From positions 1-21,901 of the forward strand of contig CABROF010000033.1 in the NCBI GenBank assembly GCA_902472555.1: a DNA stretch of 21,901 nucleotides. The letters run 5' to 3'. The notes under the pieces were generated by a model that saw only the letters and a program-made list of their open reading frames with translations, was not told where the DNA came from and made no database searches. Origin of the DNA: UMGS1851 sp900555605. GTDB lineage: Bacteria > Bacillota > Clostridia > UBA1212 > UBA1255. Below are positions 8,772 to 15,462 of the stretch, one piece after another (the first letter of the stretch is position 1; each line of letters starts with the position of its first letter). The translations under genes and the position numbers were made by a program.

Positions 8772-9619
8772 CAGCGGGACCTCCTTTTGATCAGAGATAG
8801 TGAAACATTGATTATTAAAATAAATATGAACAAGACGACAGCCGTAGCAATTAAGGCCTCCCGATGGAGGTCTGCCGCATATCCCATTTCCGTCACAATA
8901 TTCGCCGTAAGGGTCCGTACGCCTTTAAGCAGCCCTTTTGGCATACGCGCCTGGTTTCCCACCACCATGATCACAGCCATGGTTTCCCCCAGAGCGCGGC
9001 CGATTCCCAGCACCACGCTGGCAAAAATACCTGATTTCGCCGCAGGGACGACTGTAAAAAACACGCTTCGCTCATGCGTGGCCCCCAAAGCCAGCGCTCC
9101 CTCATAGTAGCTTTCCGGCACCGCGCGGATCGCGGCTTCACTGACATTGATAATCGTTGGTAAGATCATCATTCCCAAAAGAAGCGATGCCGTAAGAATA
9201 CTGTTTCCGTCGCCGCCGAGGTGTACGCGGATAAACGGCACCAGCACCACCATGCCGAAGAATCCGTAGATAACGGAAGGAATCCCAGCCAAAAGCTCCA
9301 CCGCCGGCTTCATCATACGGTAAAGCTTTTTCGGACAGAACCGCGCCATAAACACTGCGGTAAAAATGCCGATGGGCACGCCGATAATAACCGCGCCGGC
9401 CGTTACGTAAATACTCCCTAAAATCATGGGCAGAATACCGTAGATATTGTTGCCCGGCCGCCAGGTTTTCCCAAACAGAAAATCCAGAAAACCGATTTCC
9501 TTCATTGTCGGTATCCCGTTTGCAAACAGAAAGATACAAATCAAGAGCACCGCCAATATGGATGTACATGCGGAAAGCAGGAACACGCCCTGCATTATTT
9601 TTTCCTTATATTTTTTCAT
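8771..9619 (-). CDS. pstC: Phosphate ABC transporter permease PstC
   Basis: A 282-residue permease with about six transmembrane helices. Diagnostic segments are FGKTWRPGNNIYGILPMILGSIYVT near residues 49-73, LLAGIPSVIYGFFGM, the EAA loop EAAIRAVPESYYEGALALGATHE, and GIGRALGETMAVIMVVGN, all typical of PstC. It is the first permease gene after pstS, separated by 26 bases, with AGGAGG about 11 bases before the ATG. The protein forms the membrane channel with PstA and receives phosphate from PstS. Confidence 0.95.
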   Translation of the reverse strand: MKKYKEKIMQGVFLLSACTSILAVLLICIFLFANGIPTMKEIGFLDFLFGKTWRPGNNIYGILPMILGSIYVTAGAVIIGVPIGIFTAVFMARFCPKKLYRMMKPAVELLAGIPSVIYGFFGMVVLVPFIRVHLGGDGNSILTASLLLGMMILPTIINVSEAAIRAVPESYYEGALALGATHERSVFFTVVPAAKSGIFASVVLGIGRALGETMAVIMVVGNQARMPKGLLKGVRTLTANIVTEMGYAADLHREALIATAVVLFIFILIINVSLSLIKRRSR

Positions 9620-9645
9620 TGCGCCGTTCCCGCCTCCTGCCGGAA

Positions 9646-10521
9646 TTATCTGATCACATCAGACCAGACGGTGGATGCACCGGTGAAAATCTCCTTTACC
9701 TGCGTACTGGTCAGATTGTCAATGGGACTGTCATGATTTACGATGACCGCAATCCCGTCTATAGCGATCACCGTACCCTTCAGTCCTTTTTCCAATTCGC
9801 TGTCCTTGATCTCTCTCGAAGCCATGCCAATGTCGCACAAGCCCTCGATTGCAGAGGTCATACCGGCGCTGGAATCGCTCTGCTGAATGGCGATATCCGC
9901 ATTGGGATTGATTCTTTGATAAGCCTCTTTCAGCCGTTCCATAACCGGGGTCACAGAAGACGAACCTGCAATTGCGATCTTACCCGCAGGTTTGCTGCCG
10001 CTGTAAGGCGCTGCAGAATCCACCGCCGCAATGCATCCGAAATCCTCAACGACCTTCTGTCCCTCGCTGCTGAGAATAAAGTCAATAAAATCCTGGGCGG
10101 CTTCACTGACTGTTTCCTTGGTCGCAATATTAAACGGCCGGGCGATTTGATACGTATCAGCCTTGATATTCGCCACGGTTGCCTCCACACCGTCAATCTT
10201 GACAGCCTTCACCGTATCGTTCAGAGAGCCCATCGAAATATATCCAATGGCGTATGGGTTGCCGGCAACCGTTGTCATCATCGCAGCCGTATCATTTTTA
10301 ATCACCGCTTCCTCAGTGGTACGGTCGATCTTCTCGCCATCGGAATTTTTTTCCTCGATTCCGAACAATTCAATAAACGCGCCTCTCGTGCCAGAACCCT
10401 CCTCACGGGAAATTACCGTGATATCGCGCTCCTTGTCAAATCCCTCCTCCGGATCAGAGCAGCCCGCCGCCGCAAAAACCAATGTACATATCAGAGCCAG
10501 TAAAATGCTTATTTTTTTCAT
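9646..10521 (-). CDS. pstS: Phosphate-binding lipoprotein PstS with swapped half order
   Basis: A 291-residue lipoprotein: signal peptide 1-20, lipobox AAAGC with lipidated Cys21. It captures phosphate outside the membrane and passes it to PstC/PstA. The order of conserved blocks is unusual. Residues 33-50 hold the ISREEGSGTRGAF motif that is usually in the second half of PstS, followed by AIGYISMGSLNDTVKA (91-106), ARPFNIATK (127-135) and a DFIDFILSSEGQKVVED segment (144-160). Only then comes AGSSSVTPVMERL (185-197), the block that normally opens the mature protein, with CDIGMASREIKDSE and VKEIFTGASTVWSD to the end. The protein is therefore a circular permutation of the classical layout; I recall similar clostridial PstS proteins. 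AAAGGAG lies eight bases before the ATG. Confidence 0.93.
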   Translation of the reverse strand: MKKISILLALICTLVFAAAGCSDPEEGFDKERDITVISREEGSGTRGAFIELFGIEEKNSDGEKIDRTTEEAVIKNDTAAMMTTVAGNPYAIGYISMGSLNDTVKAVKIDGVEATVANIKADTYQIARPFNIATKETVSEAAQDFIDFILSSEGQKVVEDFGCIAAVDSAAPYSGSKPAGKIAIAGSSSVTPVMERLKEAYQRINPNADIAIQQSDSSAGMTSAIEGLCDIGMASREIKDSELEKGLKGTVIAIDGIAVIVNHDSPIDNLTSTQVKEIFTGASTVWSDVIR

Positions 10522-10562
10522 ATTGCATTCTCCTTTGCGATTTTTGTCTCTCGACGCCCTTC

Positions 10563-10617
10563 ATACTAAAGCGGCTATGTTAAATCCAAAAGCGCGGCCA
10601 TGTTAAATCCATGTAAA
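10563..10617 (-). promoter_or_regulatory. Candidate Pho box and promoter of the pst operon
   Basis: On the minus strand TTTACA (complement of 10612-10617) and TTAACA (10601-10606) are 11 bases apart, and a second TTAACA (10578-10583) follows 23 bases on, roughly two helical turns. PhoP/PhoB sites in Gram-positive bacteria are TTWACA-like direct repeats with about 11-base periodicity. A -10-like TAGTAT (10563-10568) lies nine bases after the last repeat, and no -35 is seen, as expected for an activator-dependent promoter. The site is about 40 bases upstream of the pstS ATG. Confidence 0.6.
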
Positions 10618-10660
10618 ATCGGCTTAACATAAAAACAGGCGGTATCTGCAGGAAAATCGG

Positions 10661-10689
10661 TTGCAAACCGTCTCGGCCTGTGTCATAAT
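10661..10689 (+). promoter_or_regulatory. Sigma-A-type promoter of the carboxypeptidase gene
   Basis: TTGCAA (10661-10666) and CATAAT (10684-10689) are separated by 17 bases, 36 bases before the ATG at 10726. The Pho-box repeats of the divergent pst promoter lie 44 or more bases further upstream, so PhoB could influence both directions. Confidence 0.6.
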
Positions 10690-10725
10690 AACATAAAAAT
10701 AAACAAAGGAAATCGAGGAAAAGAA

Positions 10726-11550
10726 ATGCATGTTTTACAAAAATTTGGGTTCTGCAGACAGATGGCGGCAGCTGGCGCTCTGCCTATTTTATTCTCACTT
10801 TGTTCCTGCAGCTTTTCCGGTCCTGCCGCAGTTGTACCGGCCGAATCTCTTCCTCCCGCTGCAGAAGACGCGCCCGGCAGCGCCGCTCATACCCCCGCCG
10901 CGCCGCCTTCAAAAACCCTTCTGCCCACGGATGCGCCAACGCAGGCGCCTGCAGAAAGCCCTTCTGAAATACCGGCGCCGGTTTTAACGCCGAAGCCGGC
11001 TCCTGAGATCACGGTAGATGGGCAGGGACTTACATATGTCAACGGGATCCTGATTATAAATAAGACCTATTCACTGCCGCGTTCCTATCATCCCGGAACG
11101 GATTCCGCCGCCCTGCGCGCCTTTGAGGCCATGCGGGAAGCAGCGGCACAGGAAGGAATTTCACTGGAGATTGTATCCGGGTTCCGTTCCTATTCTACAC
11201 AAGAATACCTGTATTACAGCTATGTGGAGCAAGACGGCGTTATGAAAGCAGATACCTACTCTGCCAGGCCGGGCCACTCCGAGCATCAGACCGGTCTGGC
11301 ATTTGATATTAACGATGCTTCCGATGCCTTCGTCGGCACGCCGGAAGCCCTCTGGCTGGCAGCCCACTGCTGCGAATACGGATTCATCGTCCGTTATCCG
11401 GAAGGGAAGCAGGCGCTTACCGGATTCAAATATGAGCCATGGCATATCCGTTATTTAGGCATCCCGCTGGCCGAGGAGGTCACGGAAAGCGGACTGTGTC
11501 TGGAAGAATTTTTAAATATCACGTCCTGTTATTCTGAGCAGCCCGTCTGA
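10726..11550 (+). CDS. VanY-type D-alanyl-D-alanine carboxypeptidase lipoprotein (M15B)
   Basis: A 274-residue exported protein: signal peptide with possible lipobox LCSC (Cys28), a long Pro/Ala/Ser/Thr-rich spacer to about residue 95, then an M15B peptidase domain. Zinc-site motifs are intact: the SGFRSYSTQEYLY segment, PGHSEHQTGLAFDIND (the SxHxxGxAxD zinc motif) and EPWHIRYLG carrying the third ligand. Enzymes of this family remove the terminal D-Ala from peptidoglycan stem peptides. Without vanA/vanB-like ligases or vanS/vanR nearby it is more likely housekeeping wall maturation than glycopeptide resistance. GAGGAAAAGAA precedes the ATG. It is divergent from pstS. Confidence 0.9.
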   Translation: MHVLQKFGFCRQMAAAGALPILFSLCSCSFSGPAAVVPAESLPPAAEDAPGSAAHTPAAPPSKTLLPTDAPTQAPAESPSEIPAPVLTPKPAPEITVDGQGLTYVNGILIINKTYSLPRSYHPGTDSAALRAFEAMREAAAQEGISLEIVSGFRSYSTQEYLYYSYVEQDGVMKADTYSARPGHSEHQTGLAFDINDASDAFVGTPEALWLAAHCCEYGFIVRYPEGKQALTGFKYEPWHIRYLGIPLAEEVTESGLCLEEFLNITSCYSEQPV

Positions 11551-11656
11551 GGCCGCCCCTTGAGTTTCCGCCGCTTTGCGCCTTTTCCCAAAGTCCGCCA
11601 AAATAAGCAAGCAGCTGGCCGGAAATTAAATTCTTGTAAAATACCGCAGGGTTAAA

Positions 11657-11827
11657 TCAGATATCAAAATGGTTTTTGGCAGAAGCCACCATTTTATGAA
11701 GTGCATACAGATATTCATTGATATATGAACTGGCGGCTCCGTAATAAGCAGCCGTAAATTCCTGCCGGTACTTTTTCAGGTCCGGATCCGGCTCCCGGAT
11801 CTTATAGGCACTTTGCCAGAACAGCTG
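11657..11827 (-). pseudogene. Remnant resembling the C-terminus of a DUF4838 protein
   Basis: The minus strand encodes 56 residues between an in-frame TAA and a terminal TGA, with no start codon context. The peptide begins QLFWQSAYKIREPDPDL and includes EFTAAYYGAASSYINEYL and ALHKMV. This matches my recollection of the C-terminal block of DUF4838 proteins (carbohydrate-active families), where an L-W segment is followed by an acidic stretch, then EFxxxYYGxAAxYIxxYxxxLH. The upstream part of the gene is absent, so it is a broken relic. It sits just outside the exported-protein cluster. Family match is by eye only. Confidence 0.5.
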
Positions 11828-11842
11828 TTAATGGTATGCGCA

Positions 11843-11869
11843 CCTCCGGCTCTGTACCGGAGCCGGAGG
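11843..11869. repeat. Perfect GC-rich inverted repeat
   Basis: CCTCCGGCTC (11843-11852) and GAGCCGGAGG (11860-11869) form a 10-bp stem with a 7-base loop. No T tract follows on either strand, so it is not a standard intrinsic terminator. It sits immediately upstream of the DUF4838-like remnant and may mark the edge of a lost segment. Confidence 0.6.
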
Positions 11870-11972
11870 ATGACATATTCGTTACACCCTGGAGAAATAG
11901 TGGCAGCGGCCAGAAAAAGCAAGGGAATCATCGGGATTATTTTATGATAAAGATGTTTTCATAAATTTGGGG

Positions 11973-12000
11973 TTGACGTGCCTATAAATTGTGGTAAAAT
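11973..12000 (+). promoter_or_regulatory. Promoter of the tRNA-Ser gene
   Basis: TTGACG (11973-11978), a 16-base spacer and TAAAAT (11995-12000) lie just upstream of the tRNA, placing the start site about 15 bases before it. Confidence 0.65.
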
Positions 12001-12022
12001 ATAAAGGCTCAACCTGTTGTAT

Positions 12023-12114
12023 GGAGAAGTACCCAAGCAGGTCGAAGGGGACGGTTTGCTAAACCGTTAGGTCGGGTTACCGGCGCCGGGGTTCGAATCC
12101 CCGCTTCTCCGCCA
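12023..12114 (+). tRNA. tRNA-Ser (anticodon GCT)
   Basis: The acceptor arm GGAGAAG (12023-12029) pairs with CTTCTCC (12104-12110), followed by discriminator G and an encoded CCA. The anticodon stem ACGGT/ACCGT encloses loop TTGCTAA with anticodon GCT (12058-12060), reading AGC/AGT serine codons. A long variable arm (GGTCGGGTTACCGGC region) identifies a class II tRNA, as expected for serine. The T arm contains GGTTCGAATCC. No second copy of its 3' end is seen in the window. Confidence 0.97.
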
Positions 12115-12123
12115 AAATTTATT

Positions 12124-12152
12124 CAAAGACTCCGATTTTATCGGAGTCTTTG
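12124..12152 (+). terminator. Terminator after tRNA-Ser
   Basis: A perfect 13-bp hairpin, CAAAGACTCCGAT / ATCGGAGTCTTTG with a TTT loop, begins ten bases after the tRNA CCA. The T-rich part is within the right arm and the following tract is short, but position and stability make it the tRNA terminator. Confidence 0.75.
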
Positions 12153-12480
12153 GCATCTTAAGAGATAAAAATACATTCTTTTTTGATATTTTTGTTCTTT
12201 TCATGCCGACAATAAGCGGTAAGAAATTTCAGGGGGTCTTTTTACCCTTGAAGTTTAGAAGGAGCTGTATTCCAAATAATACTTCTGCTGCGATAACTTC
12301 ATAGGATGCGGCAGCCACGTCTCACATCATATAGGGCGCGTCTTCTTGAAGCCGATTTGAATTTACAATCTATATAAGGCACTGTTTGTAAAATTGCAGA
12401 CATATTCATTTTATCATAAGAGGCAGGCCGTCAAGGCGGAACAAATTCCCTCACGCAGGTCACAAATACAGTATATAAAA
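12153..12480. other. Intergenic region between tRNA terminator and DUF305 leader
   Basis: About 330 bases with no intact gene. It carries only the short minus-strand remnant described separately. AT-rich tracts near 12471-12486 include a TATAAT that may serve the DUF305 leader, but no convincing -35 is visible. Confidence 0.5.
12229..12321 (-). pseudogene. Short possible coding remnant, unidentified
   Basis: On the minus strand, 30 codons between a TGA and a terminal TGA read with coding-like composition (begins DVAAASYEVIAAEVLFGIQ, ends NFKGKKTP). There is no start or ribosome binding site. The pattern IAAEVLFGIQLLLNFKGK is faintly like the C-terminal IAIELLAAAQALDFRGK stretch of aromatic amino acid (histidine/phenylalanine) ammonia-lyases, but this is a guess by eye. 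It may also be chance. Confidence 0.25.
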
Positions 12481-12503
12481 TATAATATGAAATAGGAGGT
12501 GTA

Positions 12504-12528
12504 GCGTGAAAAACAAGATTTTTCACGC
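12504..12528 (+). promoter_or_regulatory. Perfect hairpin in the DUF305 leader
   Basis: GCGTGAAAAA and TTTTTCACGC pair over 10 bp with a CAAGA loop. It is immediately followed by a second small hairpin, CCGGTT-CAAAT-AACCGG (12544-12560). Both precede the DUF305 ATG at 12619, and the first lies next to an AGGAGGT site. The arrangement looks like a structured leader that could control translation. Confidence 0.5.
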
Positions 12529-12556
12529 GGAGATTTGTTCTTTCCGGTTCAAATAA
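12506..12556 (+). CDS. Possible 16-residue leader peptide upstream of DUF305 gene
   Basis: GTG at 12506 follows a full AGGAGGT site by five bases and opens the peptide MKNKIFHAEICSFRFK before TAA. The coding start lies inside a perfect hairpin (12504-12528). Such a strong ribosome binding site before a mini-ORF suggests translation. It is out of frame with the DUF305 gene 62 bases downstream. It could be a leader peptide for attenuation, or a chance ORF beside a structured 5' end. Confidence 0.35.
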   Translation: MKNKIFHAEICSFRFK

Positions 12557-12618
12557 CCGGGATTTCGGCAAAGCCGGAACCGACCAAATTTCAAAATTGC
12601 GAAAGGATGGAAAGGATT

Positions 12619-13197
12619 ATGAACAGGCAAGACGGTCTATGCAACACAGTACGGAACTATCTCTGTACATTTTATTGTATTTTGGAAGAGATGATCAGCG
12701 GGATGACGGAGGCAGTGCTTTCGGACAGTATTTCACACAATTTTATTGTACAAATGATCCCGCATCATCAAGGCGCTATCGAGATGTCAAAAAATATTCT
12801 AAAATATACGACAAACATATCTCTGCAGAATATTGCGGCGCAAATTATAACAGAACAGACAAAAAGTATTGAAAATATGCAGAAAATCCTTTGTACCTGC
12901 GGCAGGCAGGCGGACGCGGGGCAGGATTTGAGCGTATATCAGCGCAGAATGGATCAAATTATGCATATCATGTTTTCCGATATGCGCTGCACCTATACTT
13001 CAAATCGTGTAGATTGCAATTTTATGCGGGAAATGATTCCGCACCACAGAGGCGCGGTAGAAATGGCCTCAACTACACTTCAATATCCGATCTGTCCTGA
13101 ATTAAATCCGATTCTGCAGGCCATTATCACTTCACAAAAAAGGGGCATCCTGCAAATGCAGAGCCTTCTGCAGTGCATTGGCTGCCAGGCCCCGTAA
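12619..13197 (+). CDS. Two-repeat DUF305 family protein
   Basis: The 192-residue protein carries two copies of the DUF305 core, each about 50 residues: NFIVQMIPHHQGAIEMSK (41-58) and NFMREMIPHHRGAVEMAS (134-151), each followed by a helical half ending in an IENMQKIL or ILQMQSLL stretch. DUF305 is a ferritin-like helical family often linked to metal handling through its HH and MxxM residues. No signal peptide is present. It has many cysteines, including LCTCGR, CIGCQ and DMRC...DC. The start is set at ATG 12619 with GGAAAGGA upstream; ATG 12607 is an alternative. Function is unknown; a metal-binding or coat-associated role would be speculation. Confidence 0.85.
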   Translation: MNRQDGLCNTVRNYLCTFYCILEEMISGMTEAVLSDSISHNFIVQMIPHHQGAIEMSKNILKYTTNISLQNIAAQIITEQTKSIENMQKILCTCGRQADAGQDLSVYQRRMDQIMHIMFSDMRCTYTSNRVDCNFMREMIPHHRGAVEMASTTLQYPICPELNPILQAIITSQKRGILQMQSLLQCIGCQAP

Positions 13198-13231
13198 AAG
13201 GTCCGGCGGCCGGCAAAGCAGCAAATAAAAG

Positions 13232-13266
13232 CCGGAGCAGCAGAGAAAGCTGCCGCCCCGGTCTTT
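13232..13266 (+). terminator. Terminator between DUF305 and the GH-like gene
   Basis: CCGG-A-GCAGC and GCTGC-CGCC-CCGG form an interrupted stem (13232-13261) followed on the plus strand by TCTTTTCTG. It lies 35 bases after the DUF305 stop. On the minus strand the hairpin is followed by CTTTTATTT, so it probably serves both converging genes. Confidence 0.55.
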
Positions 13267-13275
13267 TCTGATTTC

Positions 13276-14481
13276 TCAATACCCCGCCTCCACCAGACGC
13301 GGACAATTTTCACCGGTGCGGTATGCCCGGATATATTCCTTCATCCACTGATAATATTGGTCGCCGTGTCCGCCCTCCACGGGCTCGATATCCCGGCTGT
13401 AATCCATGTTGTAGTTATCAGTAAAATGGTACTGCCCCGCATACGGTCCGCTTTCTATGTAAAACCGCTGCGCCGCCCATTCGTTCCACCAAGTCAGCGT
13501 AATGACTTTCGGGCGGAAATCAAACGCACGCTTCCACTGCTCGTAAAAGAAAATTCCGTGATTCCTGCCGTGGGCGGTGGGCGCGGACATGTAGGTTTCT
13601 TGGCAGGCACAGCAAACACATGTCTGTTCGACAAAACCGTCCTGATCATAGGTCGGAACATTTTCCACATTCAAAAAGCTCCATTCCTCTTTTTCCGGTG
13701 ACGGGCGCAGTCCCCACATTTTACGAATCGTGAAGGTTTCCGGCGGATTATCCACAATATCCGTGGCAATGGCAAAAGGTTTGCCTTCCCAATATACGAA
13801 GCAGTCCTTCCATTTTTCCTCGGTATAAAACTGTTCGTAGGTTTCCTCCATGACGCCCCAGCCCTTTTCCGTATTGACGCTGCTCCAGAATACGACATAC
13901 GGCGTCTGCTTTCCTTCTGCCCGCATTTCAACGATAGTGTCTAAAATTGCCGTGCAGGGCAGCGTAATAAACAACCTCCAGTCTCCGCTCGGCTTCCAGC
14001 CCACACTTGCATTGGTGTTATCAATAATAATGAAATCCACCCCGGCCTCAGCCAACTGCGTCATATGCGTACGGATAACCTCCTTATCATCGCTGCGGTA
14101 ATATCCGACAGCCGGCTTTCCCCAATAGTGAAACGCCGGTACACCGCCCCACTCACCGTTCCCGGCCAAAATTTCCGTAATATTCGGCGGCGCCTTTGGC
14201 TCTCCGCGGCCTGGTCCGAGAATTTTTGTAAACCAGGTTGAATAACAAATCGATACAATATCAGTTTTTTTCGTAATATCCAAACCATACGGCACTTCCG
14301 TATAATCTGCATACTTTTCCTCTAAATGCTTTAAATATTCACTTTTTTGTTCCATGCCGCCACTCCCCGTGTTTATCGGATCAGCTGTACCGGTTCCATG
14401 ATCCCGCCCTGTCTCAGAACAGGCAGTCAAAAAAACCGACAGCATAATCACACATAAAATACTGCAAATCATTCGTCTCAA
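13276..14481 (-). CDS. Secreted lipoprotein with glycoside hydrolase 71/99-like barrel
   Basis: A 401-residue lipoprotein with lipobox FLTAC (Cys21) and a short polar linker. The rest resembles the TIM-barrel proteins grouped near GH71/GH99: VDFIIIDNTN (148-157), a YVVFWSS segment (195-201), KVITLTWWNEWAAQRF (325-340, the TxWNEW block typical of the group) and a conserved-looking Asp/Tyr-rich C-terminal part ending in QYYQWMKEYIRAYR. Such enzymes act on alpha-glycans or mannans, but the substrate cannot be named. A Cys cluster (TCVCCAC, 287-292) is unusual for an exported protein. The start is TTG at 14481, chosen because AAGGAGGT lies six bases upstream; the ATG at 14472 is 15 away. A consensus promoter precedes it. 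Confidence 0.65.
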   Translation of the reverse strand: MRRMICSILCVIMLSVFLTACSETGRDHGTGTADPINTGSGGMEQKSEYLKHLEEKYADYTEVPYGLDITKKTDIVSICYSTWFTKILGPGRGEPKAPPNITEILAGNGEWGGVPAFHYWGKPAVGYYRSDDKEVIRTHMTQLAEAGVDFIIIDNTNASVGWKPSGDWRLFITLPCTAILDTIVEMRAEGKQTPYVVFWSSVNTEKGWGVMEETYEQFYTEEKWKDCFVYWEGKPFAIATDIVDNPPETFTIRKMWGLRPSPEKEEWSFLNVENVPTYDQDGFVEQTCVCCACQETYMSAPTAHGRNHGIFFYEQWKRAFDFRPKVITLTWWNEWAAQRFYIESGPYAGQYHFTDNYNMDYSRDIEPVEGGHGDQYYQWMKEYIRAYRTGENCPRLVEAGY

Positions 14482-14627
14482 ACATGTACCTCCTTTTCCG
14501 GGCCCCTTTGATAGACCTCTCCCGAAGCAAAAATCTCTCCCTGCACCTTAAGCGGTACCATATGTAGGCGCCCTGCAGTTCTCTGTTCGGTTATTTATCC
14601 ATCACGCTTTCATTTGTTTATGGAGCC

Positions 14628-14656
14628 ATTATACAGAGGGGAGCCCTTGCTGTCAA
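14628..14656 (-). promoter_or_regulatory. Perfect consensus sigma-A promoter
   Basis: On the minus strand TTGACA (complement of 14651-14656), a 17-base spacer and TATAAT (complement of 14628-14633) match the consensus at all 12 positions. The -35 overlaps the stop codon of the surface protein gene. The predicted start near 14621 leaves a leader of about 140 nt before the TTG at 14481. Confidence 0.85.
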
Positions 14657-15378
14657 CGCTGCGTTCCGCGGCTGCGGCGTCTTTTCAGAACAGCAGCCCC
14701 TACTGCACCGAATCCAAGCAGCAAAATGCCGGCCGTTAAAAGAGTTTCGTCTCCGGTCTGCGTAATCGGGACATCTGTTTCCGCCGGAGGCGTCGTCTCT
14801 GTCGGAGCCTCTGTCGGAGCCTCTACCGGAGCTTCTGCCGCAATATACGATACCTTATAGAAAATATTATCATCTCCGGGTTCCGTCCAATCAGAAGATA
14901 CCTTCGGATTTTCATTAAAATAGCAGGTCACGCCTTCCGGCGCCGCATTGCTACACCAAGGCAGATAGTCGTATTGCGTATTTCTCATTCTGACCAAATA
15001 GGTTCCGGCGCCGTAATCCTTGCTAAAAGGAAACGCCGCGCCGGCACCGTCGGCAATACTGACATTCTCTATCTTTTCCAGTACAGTGCCTGCAACGGTC
15101 GTTGCGTAGTCGGTATCCCACCGAAACAGCTCCACGCACATCACTGCAGTAGGCGTCAGGTCGATCTGAAATGCCTTCATAACCTTTCCTTCCGGCACGG
15201 TAAACTGCACGCCTCCGGTATTGGATCCGCCTACATTTGTCCGCACACGCTGGGACCCATTGTCTGTCCAAAGCCTGATCGTCTCTTGGCCTTCTTCCGC
15301 TCCTGAGAGCACCGGCACAGCCATGCCGCACATGATCAGGATCACCAGGATCCATATAAAACCTCTGCTCTTATTCAT
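14653..15378 (-). CDS. Exported surface protein with sortase-type C-terminus
   Basis: A 241-residue protein with an N-terminal signal peptide (about 1-27, VPVLSGA) and a beta-rich exported domain (about 30-180) containing Trp/Tyr-rich strands such as VELFRWDTDY and YLVRMRNTQYDYLPW. A Pro/Glu/Thr/Ala linker (182-203) is followed by a cell-wall sorting-like tail: ITQTGD (205-210), a hydrophobic stretch (213-231) and RRRSR. The pentapeptide TQTGD departs from LPXTG but resembles the NPQTGD-like signals common in Clostridia. No sortase is in the window. The function of the exported domain is unknown. AGGAGGAG lies upstream of the ATG. It follows the 322-residue lipoprotein gene by 84 bases and is probably co-transcribed. 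Confidence 0.75.
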   Translation of the reverse strand: MNKSRGFIWILVILIMCGMAVPVLSGAEEGQETIRLWTDNGSQRVRTNVGGSNTGGVQFTVPEGKVMKAFQIDLTPTAVMCVELFRWDTDYATTVAGTVLEKIENVSIADGAGAAFPFSKDYGAGTYLVRMRNTQYDYLPWCSNAAPEGVTCYFNENPKVSSDWTEPGDDNIFYKVSYIAAEAPVEAPTEAPTETTPPAETDVPITQTGDETLLTAGILLLGFGAVGAAVLKRRRSRGTQR

Positions 15379-15462
15379 TTTGTTTCTCCTCCTATTATGA
15401 AAAAATTTGCGGCGGCCATACGTATACAGTTCAGGCTGTTATCCATTTACCGCCGGCTTTCA

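Larger units (their letters stand above)
11551..12022. other. Intergenic region with decayed sequence before the tRNA
   Basis: No intact gene is seen between the carboxypeptidase stop and the tRNA. It holds a minus-strand coding remnant (11657-11827), a strong GC hairpin (11843-11869) and the tRNA promoter (11973-12000). The rest shows no recognisable feature. Confidence 0.6.

Noticed and set aside
9505..10503. Long plus-strand open frame (332 codons) opposite pstS
   Set aside because: It has no domain logic or ribosome site and mirrors the well-supported pstS and pstC genes; a codon-bias shadow.
10726..11550. Glycopeptide-resistance locus
   Set aside because: A VanY-type peptidase alone, without vanHAX-like ligase genes or a VanRS pair, is common housekeeping content.
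12023..12114. Genomic island inserted at tRNA-Ser
   Set aside because: No integrase and no repeat of the tRNA 3' end were found in the window.
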